Below, one piece after another: positions 41,351-49,122 of a DNA stretch of 64,000 nt. Every line of letters starts with the position of its first letter. Within the stretch, counting starts at the first letter, position 1. The stretch spans positions 1-64,000 of the forward strand of contig CAWELH010000003.1 of the NCBI GenBank assembly GCA_963809925.1, written 5' to 3'. The position numbers and the translations under genes are program-made. Source of the DNA: DASQZK01 sp963809925 (GTDB lineage Bacteria; Bacteroidota; Bacteroidia; Bacteroidales; GCA-2748055). The notes under the pieces are model-generated. The model made no database searches and was not told the DNA's origin. It saw nothing but the letters and a program-made list of their open reading frames with translations.

Positions 41351-41782
41351 TTAATCAATTAGTAAATGTACGATCTCAATTTTTGCACTTTTAAGCAGTT
41401 CAAGTCCTTCATTTTTGGTATAAAGTTCGGAAAACACGACTCTTTTGATCCCGGACTGTATGATGAGCTTGGAACATTCCATGCACGGCGAAGTTGTAAT
41501 ATATAACGTTGCTCCATCGCTTGAATTGTTTGACTTTGCAACTTTTGTAATTGCGTTGGCTTCAGCATGAAGCACATAGGCTTTCGTCCGGAATTCCTCA
41601 TCTTCACATATGTTTTCAAAACCTGCCGGCGTGCCGTTGTAACCATCTGAGATGATCATCCTGTCCTTGACAATTAGTGCACCCACCTTTCGGCGTTTAC
41701 AGTAGGAATTCTGAGCCCATATTCCAGCCATCTGCAAATATCGCAAATCCAATTCTTTTTGTTTGTTTTCGGCCTGGTTCAT
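41351..41782 (-). CDS. Deoxycytidylate (dCMP) deaminase
   Basis: A zinc enzyme of 143 residues converting dCMP to dUMP, which feeds thymidylate synthesis. The zinc site and catalytic Glu are in LHAEANAI (HAE) and SPCMECSKLIIQ (PCxxC). GTPAGFENICED lies before the HAE motif, as in other dCMP deaminases. It is the first gene of a leftward pair with the S41 protease, with a -7 box at 41819-41826 giving a leader of about 30 nt. Confidence 0.92.
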   Translation of the reverse strand: MNQAENKQKELDLRYLQMAGIWAQNSYCKRRKVGALIVKDRMIISDGYNGTPAGFENICEDEEFRTKAYVLHAEANAITKVAKSNNSSDGATLYITTSPCMECSKLIIQSGIKRVVFSELYTKNEGLELLKSAKIEIVHLLID

Positions 41783-41818
41783 TCTATTCAGGAAATAACA
41801 GTCTTCGATTTAAGCTAA

Positions 41819-41826
41819 CAAAGATA
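41819..41826 (-). promoter_or_regulatory. Bacteroidota -7 box TATCTTTG for dCMP deaminase/S41 pair
   Basis: A minus-strand exact TAnnTTTG match 36 bp upstream of the dCMP deaminase start. No -33 TTG is obvious. Confidence 0.5.
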
Positions 41827-41923
41827 TGATTTATTATGGTTTTCAGGATAACTGCTCGAACAGACATTTATTTTCAAATTAAATATAAACCTGATTGTTT
41901 TAAGGCTACAGGCATCCCGGAAA

Positions 41924-42133
41924 TCAGTTGATCGCAGCCGATTTTCTCATCCATGTGGTATGATATCTTCCATCATTGCGGCTTCCTGCTTCAAAATAAG
42001 GAACCAGGGTATGCATCCTACTCCCGATATTGAGTTGATACCCCTGTGCCTGGATTCCTGATATATTGACCTCCCGGATTTCCGCCAGGAAAAACTCCCC
42101 GGGCAGCATTATGGGATTGTTCTTTTCATTTTA
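41924..42133 (-). pseudogene. Possible 3' remnant of a hydrolase gene
   Basis: In the 383-bp gap between the dCMP deaminase and GH2 genes, one minus-strand frame reads as plausible protein from just after a stop at 42131-42133 to a stop at 41924. It contains LPGEFFLAEIREVNI, GYQLNIGSRMHTLVPYFEAG and SRNDGRYHTTW. The ending VPYF..G.R..G..HTTW resembles the C-terminal tail seen in some glycoside hydrolases such as DUF1680/GH127-like proteins, but that is a recollection of pattern and not an alignment. It has no start of its own and no upstream domain, so a decayed gene end is the likeliest reading. The rest of the gap shows nothing recognisable. Confidence 0.35.
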
Positions 42134-42165
42134 TCGGAACTGTTTACCAATGTTCAATCGCAATC

Positions 42166-44898
42166 TTAGTCACTTTTGGCTGCAATTTTCGAAGATGGTT
42201 TTCGCAATAAATTGTAAAGGAATTGTTCCGCAGCCGGGTCGTAGTTGCCGTTGTCTTTCCGGATATGATCTTTTGTGAGCAACTGACTTACGATAATTTC
42301 GCCGGAACCTAACATGGATTTCGCAGCATAAATAATCCCGGGATTTTCACCCCAGATCAATTTTTCCGATCGGTCAACAAACGGTCCCTTGATTTCCCTC
42401 TCAGCCACGTTGAACGGGATACCGTTCCAACGGATGAAGTAGGCGTTCGGCAGGTTGTTGAAAATTGGATCATCTTCCGATCCGGCAGTTGGGAAAAGTC
42501 TGGACTTTCCGTATGCGTCGTGTACAGTAAAGTCAGCAAGTTCTGTCCAGTTCCAGCTATCCTGTTCCAGGATGACCAGTCTGGCGCTTTTCCTGACCGC
42601 TTTTAAGATGGCATTTGTTTTCGACATTGTGTAATCGTCCAGCCGCTCCACATCCCAGATAACAATGACATCGGCTTTACCTGCAGCATCGGCCGAAGTA
42701 TTGAAAGTATAGTGGTGCTCATTAAGCCAGTCAATTGCTTCATCATCGGCTCCCAGGACAACCAGTTTTTTTGGTGTTCCCTCGTTTGACGGCAGCATGG
42801 TACGTACCACACGCTGGGACGTCACCGGCTTATCGCCCTGGCGCCGGAGAACGACGGAAAGGAAATATTTCCCGGGTTTTTCTGGCAGTTTTACCTTAAA
42901 TTCAAGACGATCATGCGACAGAGCCGGAAAATTCAGGTTGAATGCAGTATCCAATAGGTTTTCTTTTAGAACTTCAGCATCTGGGACGAACAAAGGATCC
43001 CTGTTTGTCAGGTAGACCGTGATCTGTGTATTTATATCCTTTGTAAGATCATTGATCAGGTGCAGGGGAAAAGTAATTTCTTCCCCACAAAGGAAATTCC
43101 GGTTCCATAGCTCTGCGCTGGCAAGAACAGGAGCCATACAGCTGTGCAGGGATGCAGCCATTGGTGTGGGGTAGTCACTCCGCCAATTATTTCCTCTCAA
43201 ACCGGTCCACCCGGCGTACATGTATGGCAGGATAAGATCCAAATCAGCCTGCCGCATGAATTCAGTATGTTCCATGGCAATTTCTGCCATGTTCAGCTTG
43301 TCGCACGTATCATCGGGGCTTCCAAGATACTTCGTGGTGATATTTTTCCAGCTGTCAAACAGGTTCATATATTCCGTATTTGAGAATGTCTGACCAGGTT
43401 TGGCCAGCTTGTATTCCTCAGCAATGGACTGCATAAGCGATCCTTCCGGAAGACTGTTGAAATTACCGCATAAATGGAAATCGCAGGTTTCTTTGGTAAT
43501 TTCTCCGGAACGCAATACAGGTCGGAGTGGATCGAAAGATTTGAAATAGTCTCGCAGGACAGTCTGTTCCCATGTATTGTTTGATTTCGATTCGTTTGAT
43601 ATCACCCAGATCACCACAGAAGGGTGGTTCCATATTTTTGTGATCCATCCGGTAACATCCGCCAGGGCATTTTCGTGGAAAACCTTCCAATCTTCATCCG
43701 TAAAGGAGGGGTCGGCATAGTTAAACAGAATGGGCATCTCCGCAAGGAACATTGTGCCATATTCATCCGCAACGTTAAGCCAGCTTGTTACCGGAGGGAG
43801 GGTATGTGTACGGAAACAGTTCAGGTTCATATTCCTGGCTTCATCCACGATATATCTTTTTGTTTCCTGGTTGAAAACATTATTTACACCCCAGTTCCAT
43901 TCATTTACAAGGTTTGAACCATGTAATCTTATCCGTTTATTATTCAGGTAGTAGTCCCCGTTCATGACTTCAAATTTCTTCATTCCATACCGGAAGGAGA
44001 CGGAATCGCAAAGCATAACTCCATGCCTGAGGGTAAGCGTGACTTTGTTCAGAACCGGAGATTCGGGTGACCAAAGTTCAAGCTTTGAAAGGGAAATCCT
44101 AACATCTTGTGATTGCTTGAGGCTCGCGATGGGATACCTTTCCTCACCAATGACTGAGTCCTGACTGTCGAGAACTTTTACAGACAGGACAAGATCTTCC
44201 GGTAAATTGCCGAGTGCATCAAGCCAGAAACGGAATCCAACCGATTTCCGGTCAATATCAGGCATGGCGTATATCCATTTCAGATATGCATCGTGGTAAA
44301 ATTCGATCCAGATGTCATCATAGATGAGAGGAGCTTTAGTTCCCCAGGCCTGCGTACTTGCCCCAACAGGCACCAGAGGAAATGCGGATACTGTGGGATT
44401 ATCTGTCTTTGGCTTTCCGGATTTTTCAAGGTCGGACCAGCCGTTTGCCTTTATGAGGATCACATTTTTACCCTGTTTCAGATAGTTCGTGGGGATGAGG
44501 ACTGTATTCGGGCCTATCGGGGCATAACGGCTGAGTAATTTATTATTGATCCATATGGAGGCTCCGAATCTGATCCCGTTCCATTTTAAAACAGCCTGCC
44601 GGTCTCCAGGCTCTTCTTTAAGCATAAATTCTCTCTTGTACCATAGGCATTTCAAGGCTTCAATTTTTTTCCGATCATATCCATCGAGGACTTTTACCGG
44701 TACCTCAGCTTCTTTCCACGCATATGAGGACCCAAGTGGATTCTCCAACATTTGATTCTCTTCAGGATGATCGTATAGAATCTGCCATGTTCCGTTAAGC
44801 GGGAAGATATTTCTTTGAAAATCAAGGCTTAACGTATCTCCTTCAGCATTTACAGTCTGAAGGATAAGGGTTGAAAGAAGAATGAATATTAGTTTCAT
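42166..44898 (-). CDS. Glycoside hydrolase family 2 protein
   Basis: An exported glycosidase of 910 residues. A signal peptide (LIFILLSTLILQTVNA) precedes a sugar-binding jelly-roll domain (VLKWNGIRFGASIWINNK), an immunoglobulin-like domain and a GH2 TIM barrel. RLHGSNLVNEWNWG and RTHTLPPVTSWLNVADEYG are typical barrel segments, and NHPSVVIWVISNES holds the general acid/base Glu. The nucleophile may be the Glu in SNTEYMNLFD. The C-terminal third (from about residue 620) is an extra region of uncertain fold. GH2 enzymes act as beta-galactosidase, beta-glucuronidase or beta-mannosidase; the specificity cannot be read here. No SusCD pair is nearby. Confidence 0.87.
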   Translation of the reverse strand: MKLIFILLSTLILQTVNAEGDTLSLDFQRNIFPLNGTWQILYDHPEENQMLENPLGSSYAWKEAEVPVKVLDGYDRKKIEALKCLWYKREFMLKEEPGDRQAVLKWNGIRFGASIWINNKLLSRYAPIGPNTVLIPTNYLKQGKNVILIKANGWSDLEKSGKPKTDNPTVSAFPLVPVGASTQAWGTKAPLIYDDIWIEFYHDAYLKWIYAMPDIDRKSVGFRFWLDALGNLPEDLVLSVKVLDSQDSVIGEERYPIASLKQSQDVRISLSKLELWSPESPVLNKVTLTLRHGVMLCDSVSFRYGMKKFEVMNGDYYLNNKRIRLHGSNLVNEWNWGVNNVFNQETKRYIVDEARNMNLNCFRTHTLPPVTSWLNVADEYGTMFLAEMPILFNYADPSFTDEDWKVFHENALADVTGWITKIWNHPSVVIWVISNESKSNNTWEQTVLRDYFKSFDPLRPVLRSGEITKETCDFHLCGNFNSLPEGSLMQSIAEEYKLAKPGQTFSNTEYMNLFDSWKNITTKYLGSPDDTCDKLNMAEIAMEHTEFMRQADLDLILPYMYAGWTGLRGNNWRSDYPTPMAASLHSCMAPVLASAELWNRNFLCGEEITFPLHLINDLTKDINTQITVYLTNRDPLFVPDAEVLKENLLDTAFNLNFPALSHDRLEFKVKLPEKPGKYFLSVVLRRQGDKPVTSQRVVRTMLPSNEGTPKKLVVLGADDEAIDWLNEHHYTFNTSADAAGKADVIVIWDVERLDDYTMSKTNAILKAVRKSARLVILEQDSWNWTELADFTVHDAYGKSRLFPTAGSEDDPIFNNLPNAYFIRWNGIPFNVAEREIKGPFVDRSEKLIWGENPGIIYAAKSMLGSGEIIVSQLLTKDHIRKDNGNYDPAAEQFLYNLLRKPSSKIAAKSD

Positions 44899-44970
44899 AC
44901 ATAAATATTTTGGTTAAAAATACAGTATGTTTTTGTTTATATCCCTAATTGATTTACAATTTAAACGGAT

Positions 44971-45189
44971 ATGCAGGTCTGTGAACGTTTTTACACCGGT
45001 ATTATCATTGACTACTCTGATTCGACGGCGATGGCACGTTTTTCCGGAAAGATTACCAGAAGCCTGCTCAAGCAATTTGAAATCGATAAAATCCTCGTGC
45101 AGACAGGCGACCGCATCCACAGAAACCTTTTGATGGAAGATAAGGTGCTGTTACAATTTTATGATAGAGCGAGTTCGGGGATTAAGTGA
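44971..45189 (+). CDS. Small hypothetical ORF, 72 residues
   Basis: Lies alone in the 421-bp gap between the GH2 gene and hipB. It begins MQVCERFYTGIIIDYSDST and contains FSGKITRSLLKQFEIDKIL and TGDRIHRNLL. Its length and a general beta-strand pattern recall small OB-fold proteins such as IF-1, but the motif order does not match, so no function is claimed. It ends just before the first hipBA operator. It may be spurious. Confidence 0.3.
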   Translation: MQVCERFYTGIIIDYSDSTAMARFSGKITRSLLKQFEIDKILVQTGDRIHRNLLMEDKVLLQFYDRASSGIK

Positions 45190-45203
45190 ATGAAATATCA
45201 TTC
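45188..45203 (+). promoter_or_regulatory. hipBA operator copy O1 (inverted repeat)
   Basis: An inverted repeat with arms GTGAATGA and TCATTCAC around the spacer AATA. The extended palindrome spans 45186-45205. It shares its 7-bp arms TGAATGA / TCATTCA and four-base spacer length with copies O2 and O3, so it is probably a HipB dimer site. Confidence 0.7.
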
Positions 45204-45227
45204 ACCAACATGAATATAATACCTTGA

Positions 45228-45245
45228 TGAATGATATATCGTTTA
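45228..45245 (+). promoter_or_regulatory. hipBA operator copy O2 (imperfect)
   Basis: TGAATGATATATCGTTTA has the left arm identical to O1 and O3 and a right arm with two changes (TCGTTTA for TCATTCA). It ends five bases before the -33 TTG of the hipBA promoter. Confidence 0.6.
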
Positions 45246-45250
45246 CAATA

Positions 45251-45281
45251 TTGGTTATTTAGCAAAATAGCACTATCTTTG
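45251..45281 (+). promoter_or_regulatory. hipBA promoter, -33 TTG and -7 TATCTTTG
   Basis: TTG at 45251-45253 and TATCTTTG at 45274-45281 with a 20-bp spacer, matching the Bacteroidota housekeeping promoter. The -7 box overlaps the first bases of operator O3, so repressor bound there should block transcription. The leader to the hipB start is about 32 nt. Confidence 0.72.
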
Positions 45282-45297
45282 AATGATAGATCATTCA
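45280..45297 (+). promoter_or_regulatory. hipBA operator copy O3 (perfect palindrome)
   Basis: TGAATGATAGATCATTCA, a perfect inverted repeat with eight-base arms around AG. It covers the end of the -7 box and the expected transcription start. A further half-site TCATTCA lies just inside hipB at about 45331. Confidence 0.75.
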
Positions 45298-45319
45298 CTA
45301 ATTAGTAAAAAGCAGTATT

Positions 45320-45676
45320 ATGACTGATAAATCATTCAAGGAATGGGCTTCTATGAGCGACATAGCATTGGCTGAATATATTGGGGGATTTGTCAGGCAT
45401 CATCGCATGGAACAAAATAAAACGCAGGATGAACTGTCAGCAGCAGCGGGCATCAGTCGTTCTACACTGAGCTTGCTTGAACGGGGTGAAACGGTTACTG
45501 TTTCCACGTTAATACAGGTACTAAGGGTTTTGGATCAGTTACAGATACTGTCCGTATTTGAAGTAAAAGAGACACTGAGTCCTTTGGCATTGGCTAAAAT
45601 GCAAAAAGATAAGCGACAACGGGCAAGAAGTAAGTCAGTAAAAACAGATGAACATTCAGAAAGTACAAACTGGTAG
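45320..45676 (+). CDS. hipB: HipB-type antitoxin, XRE-family DNA-binding protein
   Basis: A small DNA-binding antitoxin of 118 residues. The helix-turn-helix spans about residues 35-65: KTQDELSAAAGISRSTLSLLERG, broken by no gaps, with the recognition helix around SRSTLSLL. The tail after residue 90 is basic and probably disordered (KRQRARSKSVK). By family it binds and neutralises the HipA kinase and represses its own operon. Three matching 18-bp inverted repeats surround the promoter just upstream, which fits this role. hipA begins three bases after its stop, so the two are one operon. Confidence 0.88.
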   Translation: MTDKSFKEWASMSDIALAEYIGGFVRHHRMEQNKTQDELSAAAGISRSTLSLLERGETVTVSTLIQVLRVLDQLQILSVFEVKETLSPLALAKMQKDKRQRARSKSVKTDEHSESTNW

Positions 45677-45679
45677 AAA

Positions 45680-46984
45680 ATGACTGTTGCAGAAGTAAAA
45701 ATTTGGGGGAAGCTTGCCGGAGCAGTAGCCTGGGATGAAGAAACAAGCTATGCTACCTTTGAATATGATCCACGCTTCATGCAGCTTGGCTGGGACTTGT
45801 CTCCTTTAAAAATGCCGATTGGTTCGGCCAGTCGTCTATTTTCATTTCCTGAACTTCACAGGAGCAAAACTTCGGAATACAATACCTTCAAGGGTTTACC
45901 CGGGTTGCTGGCGGATGCATTGCCCGATAAATACGGAAACCAGTTAATTAACCTATGGCTTGCACAACAAGGAAGGCCACAGGACAGCATGAATCCGGTA
46001 GAAATGCTCTGTTTTATCGGAGCCCGTGGAATGGGCGCTCTTGAATTTGAACCGGCGGTTTTCAAGGGAACTAAGCGTACATTTTCCATAGAGATCGATA
46101 GCCTTGTTGCTATTACACAAAAAATACTGGACAAACGTGAGGCATTTACAACCAATCTTAATAAAGAAGAAGAACAGGCTGTTTCGGAGATTTTAAAGAT
46201 TGGTACGTCTGCCGGTGGTGCCCGTCCAAAAGCCGTGATAGCCTGGAATGAAAAAAGTGGAGAAGTAAAATCGGGACAAAGCAAAGCGCCTAAGGGCTTT
46301 GAACATTGGCTCATCAAGCTCGATGGAGTAAGTGACGTTCAGTTAGGCAGCAGCCATGGATACGGCAGAGTAGAAATGGCTTACTACAACATGGCAAATG
46401 CTTGTGGCATAGAGATGATGCCTTCACGGTTGCTTGAAGAAAATGGAAGGGCGCATTTTATGACCAAGCGCTTTGACCGTGAGGGCAATGAAGAGAAACA
46501 TCACGTACAAACCTTTTGTGCACTAAAGCATTTTGATTACAACTTTACGAATAGTTTCAGTTATGAACAGCTCTTTCAATGCATGAGAGAGTTGAAATTA
46601 AGCTATGCTGATGCTGAGCAGATGTTCAGAAGAATGGTATTCAACGTAATTGCACGGAATTGTGATGACCACACCAAGAATTTTTCTTTTTTATTGAAAC
46701 AAGGAGGTAAATGGGAGTTGTCGCCTGCTTATGACCTTTGCCATGCATATCGCCCGGGCAGCGAGTGGGTTAGTCAGCATGCCCTAAGCATCAATGGCAA
46801 GAGAAATGAAATTACCAAAGCAGATTTGCTTGTCATCGGGGAATCCATTCGATGTAAAAAAGCATCAGAGATTATTGATGCAATTAATGATACAGTGAAT
46901 CAATGGAAAGTTTTTGCTAATGATGTAAACATAAATACCAAATTAAGAGATGAAATAGCTAAAACCCTTTTAAATCTTAAATAA
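45680..46984 (+). CDS. hipA: HipA-type toxin serine/threonine kinase
   Basis: A full-length HipA-fold kinase of 434 residues. Escherichia coli HipA phosphorylates glutamyl-tRNA synthetase and causes dormancy; the target here is unknown. The N-terminal HipA domain has GLPGLLADALPDKYG and MNPVEMLCFIGARGMGALEF. The glycine-rich ATP-binding loop is TSAGGARPKAVI. The catalytic loop is RNCDDHTKNF (Asp about 329) and the metal-binding Asp is in LSPAYDLC (about 352), so all key residues are present and it should be active. It starts three bases after hipB. A strong hairpin terminator lies downstream and tRNA-Leu is 200 bp away. Confidence 0.93.
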   Translation: MTVAEVKIWGKLAGAVAWDEETSYATFEYDPRFMQLGWDLSPLKMPIGSASRLFSFPELHRSKTSEYNTFKGLPGLLADALPDKYGNQLINLWLAQQGRPQDSMNPVEMLCFIGARGMGALEFEPAVFKGTKRTFSIEIDSLVAITQKILDKREAFTTNLNKEEEQAVSEILKIGTSAGGARPKAVIAWNEKSGEVKSGQSKAPKGFEHWLIKLDGVSDVQLGSSHGYGRVEMAYYNMANACGIEMMPSRLLEENGRAHFMTKRFDREGNEEKHHVQTFCALKHFDYNFTNSFSYEQLFQCMRELKLSYADAEQMFRRMVFNVIARNCDDHTKNFSFLLKQGGKWELSPAYDLCHAYRPGSEWVSQHALSINGKRNEITKADLLVIGESIRCKKASEIIDAINDTVNQWKVFANDVNINTKLRDEIAKTLLNLK

Positions 46985-47072
46985 TGAGATACGAAGGCAA
47001 GGCATATGAAAAATGTCAAGCTCTTCCTACAACAATACCTTATAATATAATGCTGCAATACCAACGGCATAC

Positions 47073-47122
47073 AAAAAAAACGGAAGAACAAGATCAAAAA
47101 TCTGTTTCTTCCGTTTCTCAAT
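47073..47122. terminator. Intrinsic terminator between hipA and tRNA-Leu
   Basis: A perfect 11-bp stem, AAACGGAAGAA (47078-47088) with TTCTTCCGTTT (47106-47116), and an inner AGAT/ATCT pairing. Read on the minus strand the stem is followed by a run of T, which suits the tRNA transcript. On the plus strand it is followed by TTTCTCAATTTTC, which could end hipBA. It may therefore serve both directions. Confidence 0.75.
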
Positions 47123-47186
47123 TTTCTGTCCTCCGTATCTTGTACCACCACTAAAGCTTTAACGTACGCGGTTAGTGAAGGACGAG

Positions 47187-47270
47187 TACCCGGAGCCGGG
47201 ATCGAACCGGCACGGCATTGCTGCCACTGGTGTTTGAGACCAGCGCGTCTACCAATTCCGCCATCCGGGC
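47187..47270 (-). tRNA. tRNA-Leu (anticodon CAA)
   Basis: On the minus strand a full cloverleaf of 84 nt. The acceptor stem is GCCCGGA with TCCGGGT (first pair G-U), the D-arm contains GGTAGACGC, and the anticodon stem CTGGT/ACCAG encloses loop CTCAAAC with anticodon CAA. A long class II variable arm is present, and the T-arm GCCGG-TTCGATC-CCGGC is intact. The discriminator is A and CCA is not encoded. It reads the UUG leucine codon. The terminator at 47073-47122 lies downstream on its strand. Confidence 0.95.
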
Positions 47271-47464
47271 AAATAAAAAGTTTATCATGAAAAACGGTAT
47301 TTCTGATCCGTTCGGCAAACCTTTTCTTCATGAATGCATGCGAAGATAATATAAATGTCAATTATCCACAACTCCTTCAGCCTTCCTGTTAATTACCGGT
47401 CATGAAATTTTATACTATGGAACATATCATGTTATTTATCATAAAGTCAGAACCACAGTTTTAA

Positions 47465-47472
47465 TAAATTTG
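47465..47472 (+). promoter_or_regulatory. Bacteroidota -7 box TAAATTTG upstream of aldehyde dehydrogenase
   Basis: An exact TAnnTTTG match 35 bp before the aldehyde dehydrogenase start. The predicted leader consists largely of the CATAAAA tandem repeat. Confidence 0.45.
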
Positions 47473-47481
47473 TTTCCCATA

Positions 47482-47508
47482 CATAAAACATAAAACATAA
47501 AACATAAA
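47482..47508 (+). repeat. CATAAAA tandem repeat abutting the start codon
   Basis: Just under four copies of the 7-bp unit CATAAAA run directly into the ATG of the aldehyde dehydrogenase. There is no Shine-Dalgarno sequence; in Bacteroidota an A-rich stretch before the start often helps initiation. Copy-number change would alter leader length in 7-nt steps. Confidence 0.8.
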
Positions 47509-49070
47509 TGATGGACATCAAGTTTGAGCAAAAGACCAAAGAAGTACTGCAACGCCTTGGTATTGATCAGGTTAATGCAGGAGTAAGCACCGGTATAGAA
47601 TGGTTTAGTGGAACAGGTGATGTGACTTCATCTTTGTCCCCGATTGACAATCATGAAATTGCAAAGGTCAGAAATGCTACCATTGATGAGTATGAAATGG
47701 TTATGAAAAATGCTGGTAAGGCGTTTAAAATCTGGAGAAAAGTTCCGGCACCGTTAAGGGGTGAAGTTGTCAGGCAGATTGGTCTTGCCTTACGTGAATA
47801 TAAGGATGATCTTGGATATCTTGTTTCTCTAGAAAACGGAAAGATTTTCCAGGAAGGCAAGGGGGAAGTTCAGGAAATGATAGATATCTGCGATTTTGCG
47901 GTTGGACAATCGCGGCAGCTTTACGGATTTACGATGCAGTCGGAAAGGAAGGACCACAGAATGTTCGATCAGTATCATCCACTTGGTATCATTGGGCTGA
48001 TCACTTCCTTCAACTTCCCTGTGGCGGTGTGGGCCTGGAATGCCATGATCGCTGCAGTGGCCGGTGATGTTGTGGTATGGAAGCCAAGTTCGAAAACACC
48101 TCTTACTGCGTTGGCTACTCAAAAGATTATTCAGGGTGTGCTGAAAAAAAACCAGGTACCGGAAGGGGTATTCAACCTGGTTGTGGCAAAGTCATCTGTT
48201 CTTGGCGACAATTTTGTCAGTGACAAGCGGATATCACTGATTTCGGTCACAGGATCCACAGCTGTTGGCAAAAGAGTAGGTCGTTTGGCCGGTCAGAGGC
48301 TTGCAAGGGTAATACAGGAGCTTGGTGGAAATAATGCGATCATTGTATCGAATCATGCCGATCTGGATTTGGCAATACCTGCTATTGTATTTGGTGCGGT
48401 AGGTACTGCAGGACAACGTTGTACAAGCACACGGAGGCTCATCATCCATGAGGATATTTATGATGAGGTGAAAAAACGGATGGTCGGTGCTTACAGCCAG
48501 ATCAGGGAAAAAATTGGGAACCCCCTTGATGAATCCAAACTCGTCGGTCCGCTTATCGATGGAATAGCAGTAGATATTTTCACTTCTGCCATTGGTGAAA
48601 TTAAGAAGGAGGGGGGAAAGATCATTTATGGCGGTGAAGTATTGCAGGGTGAAGCTTACAGTTCGGGTAACTTTGTGGTACCCGTTCTTGCTGAAGCAGA
48701 AAATCACTTTAAAATTGTTCAGGAGGAAACCTTTGCCCCTATCCTGTACTTATTGAAATATAAGGATATTGAAGAGGCTGTCGCCATTCAGAACGACGTG
48801 CCCCAGGGTCTTTCATCCGCCATCTTCACCCTGAATCTAAGGGAGGCTGAGCTATTCCTTTCACAGGCCGGTTCAGATTGTGGGATTGCAAATGTCAACA
48901 TTGGAACCTCAGGCGCTGAAATCGGCGGAGCTTTCGGCGGTGAGAAGGATACGGGAGGGGGCCGGGAATCCGGTTCAGATGCCTGGAAAGCGTATATGCG
49001 GAGACAGACCAATACCATTAATTATGGTATTGAACTTCCACTGGCACAGGGGATAAAATTCGAGATATAG
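47508..49070 (+). CDS. Aldehyde dehydrogenase, ALDH7 (antiquitin-like)
   Basis: An NAD-linked aldehyde dehydrogenase of 520 residues in the ALDH7 group. That group oxidises alpha-aminoadipic semialdehyde (piperideine-6-carboxylate) in lysine breakdown or detoxifies aldehydes. The NAD-binding region has ITSFNFPVAVWAWN and VWKPSSKTPLTA. The catalytic Glu is in QELGGNNAIIV and the nucleophile Cys in TAGQRCTSTRRL. The C-terminal part AEIGGAFGGEKDTGGGRESG is distinctive for ALDH7. Other lysine-pathway genes are not in the window. The start may be either of two adjacent ATG codons at 47508 and 47511. Confidence 0.9.
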   Translation: MMDIKFEQKTKEVLQRLGIDQVNAGVSTGIEWFSGTGDVTSSLSPIDNHEIAKVRNATIDEYEMVMKNAGKAFKIWRKVPAPLRGEVVRQIGLALREYKDDLGYLVSLENGKIFQEGKGEVQEMIDICDFAVGQSRQLYGFTMQSERKDHRMFDQYHPLGIIGLITSFNFPVAVWAWNAMIAAVAGDVVVWKPSSKTPLTALATQKIIQGVLKKNQVPEGVFNLVVAKSSVLGDNFVSDKRISLISVTGSTAVGKRVGRLAGQRLARVIQELGGNNAIIVSNHADLDLAIPAIVFGAVGTAGQRCTSTRRLIIHEDIYDEVKKRMVGAYSQIREKIGNPLDESKLVGPLIDGIAVDIFTSAIGEIKKEGGKIIYGGEVLQGEAYSSGNFVVPVLAEAENHFKIVQEETFAPILYLLKYKDIEEAVAIQNDVPQGLSSAIFTLNLREAELFLSQAGSDCGIANVNIGTSGAEIGGAFGGEKDTGGGRESGSDAWKAYMRRQTNTINYGIELPLAQGIKFEI

Positions 49071-49122
49071 CCTGTCCGGAACCAATATCCGGAAGGTATG
49101 ATGAAAATAATGGGTGGAAAAT

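Noticed and set aside
44971..45189. Translation initiation factor IF-1
   Set aside because: The length of 72 residues matches, but the order of conserved elements does not, so only a hypothetical frame is reported at low confidence.
46900..47361. A 153-codon minus-strand frame over the tRNA-Leu region
   Set aside because: It reads straight through the tRNA and the terminator hairpin, so it is a chance frame.
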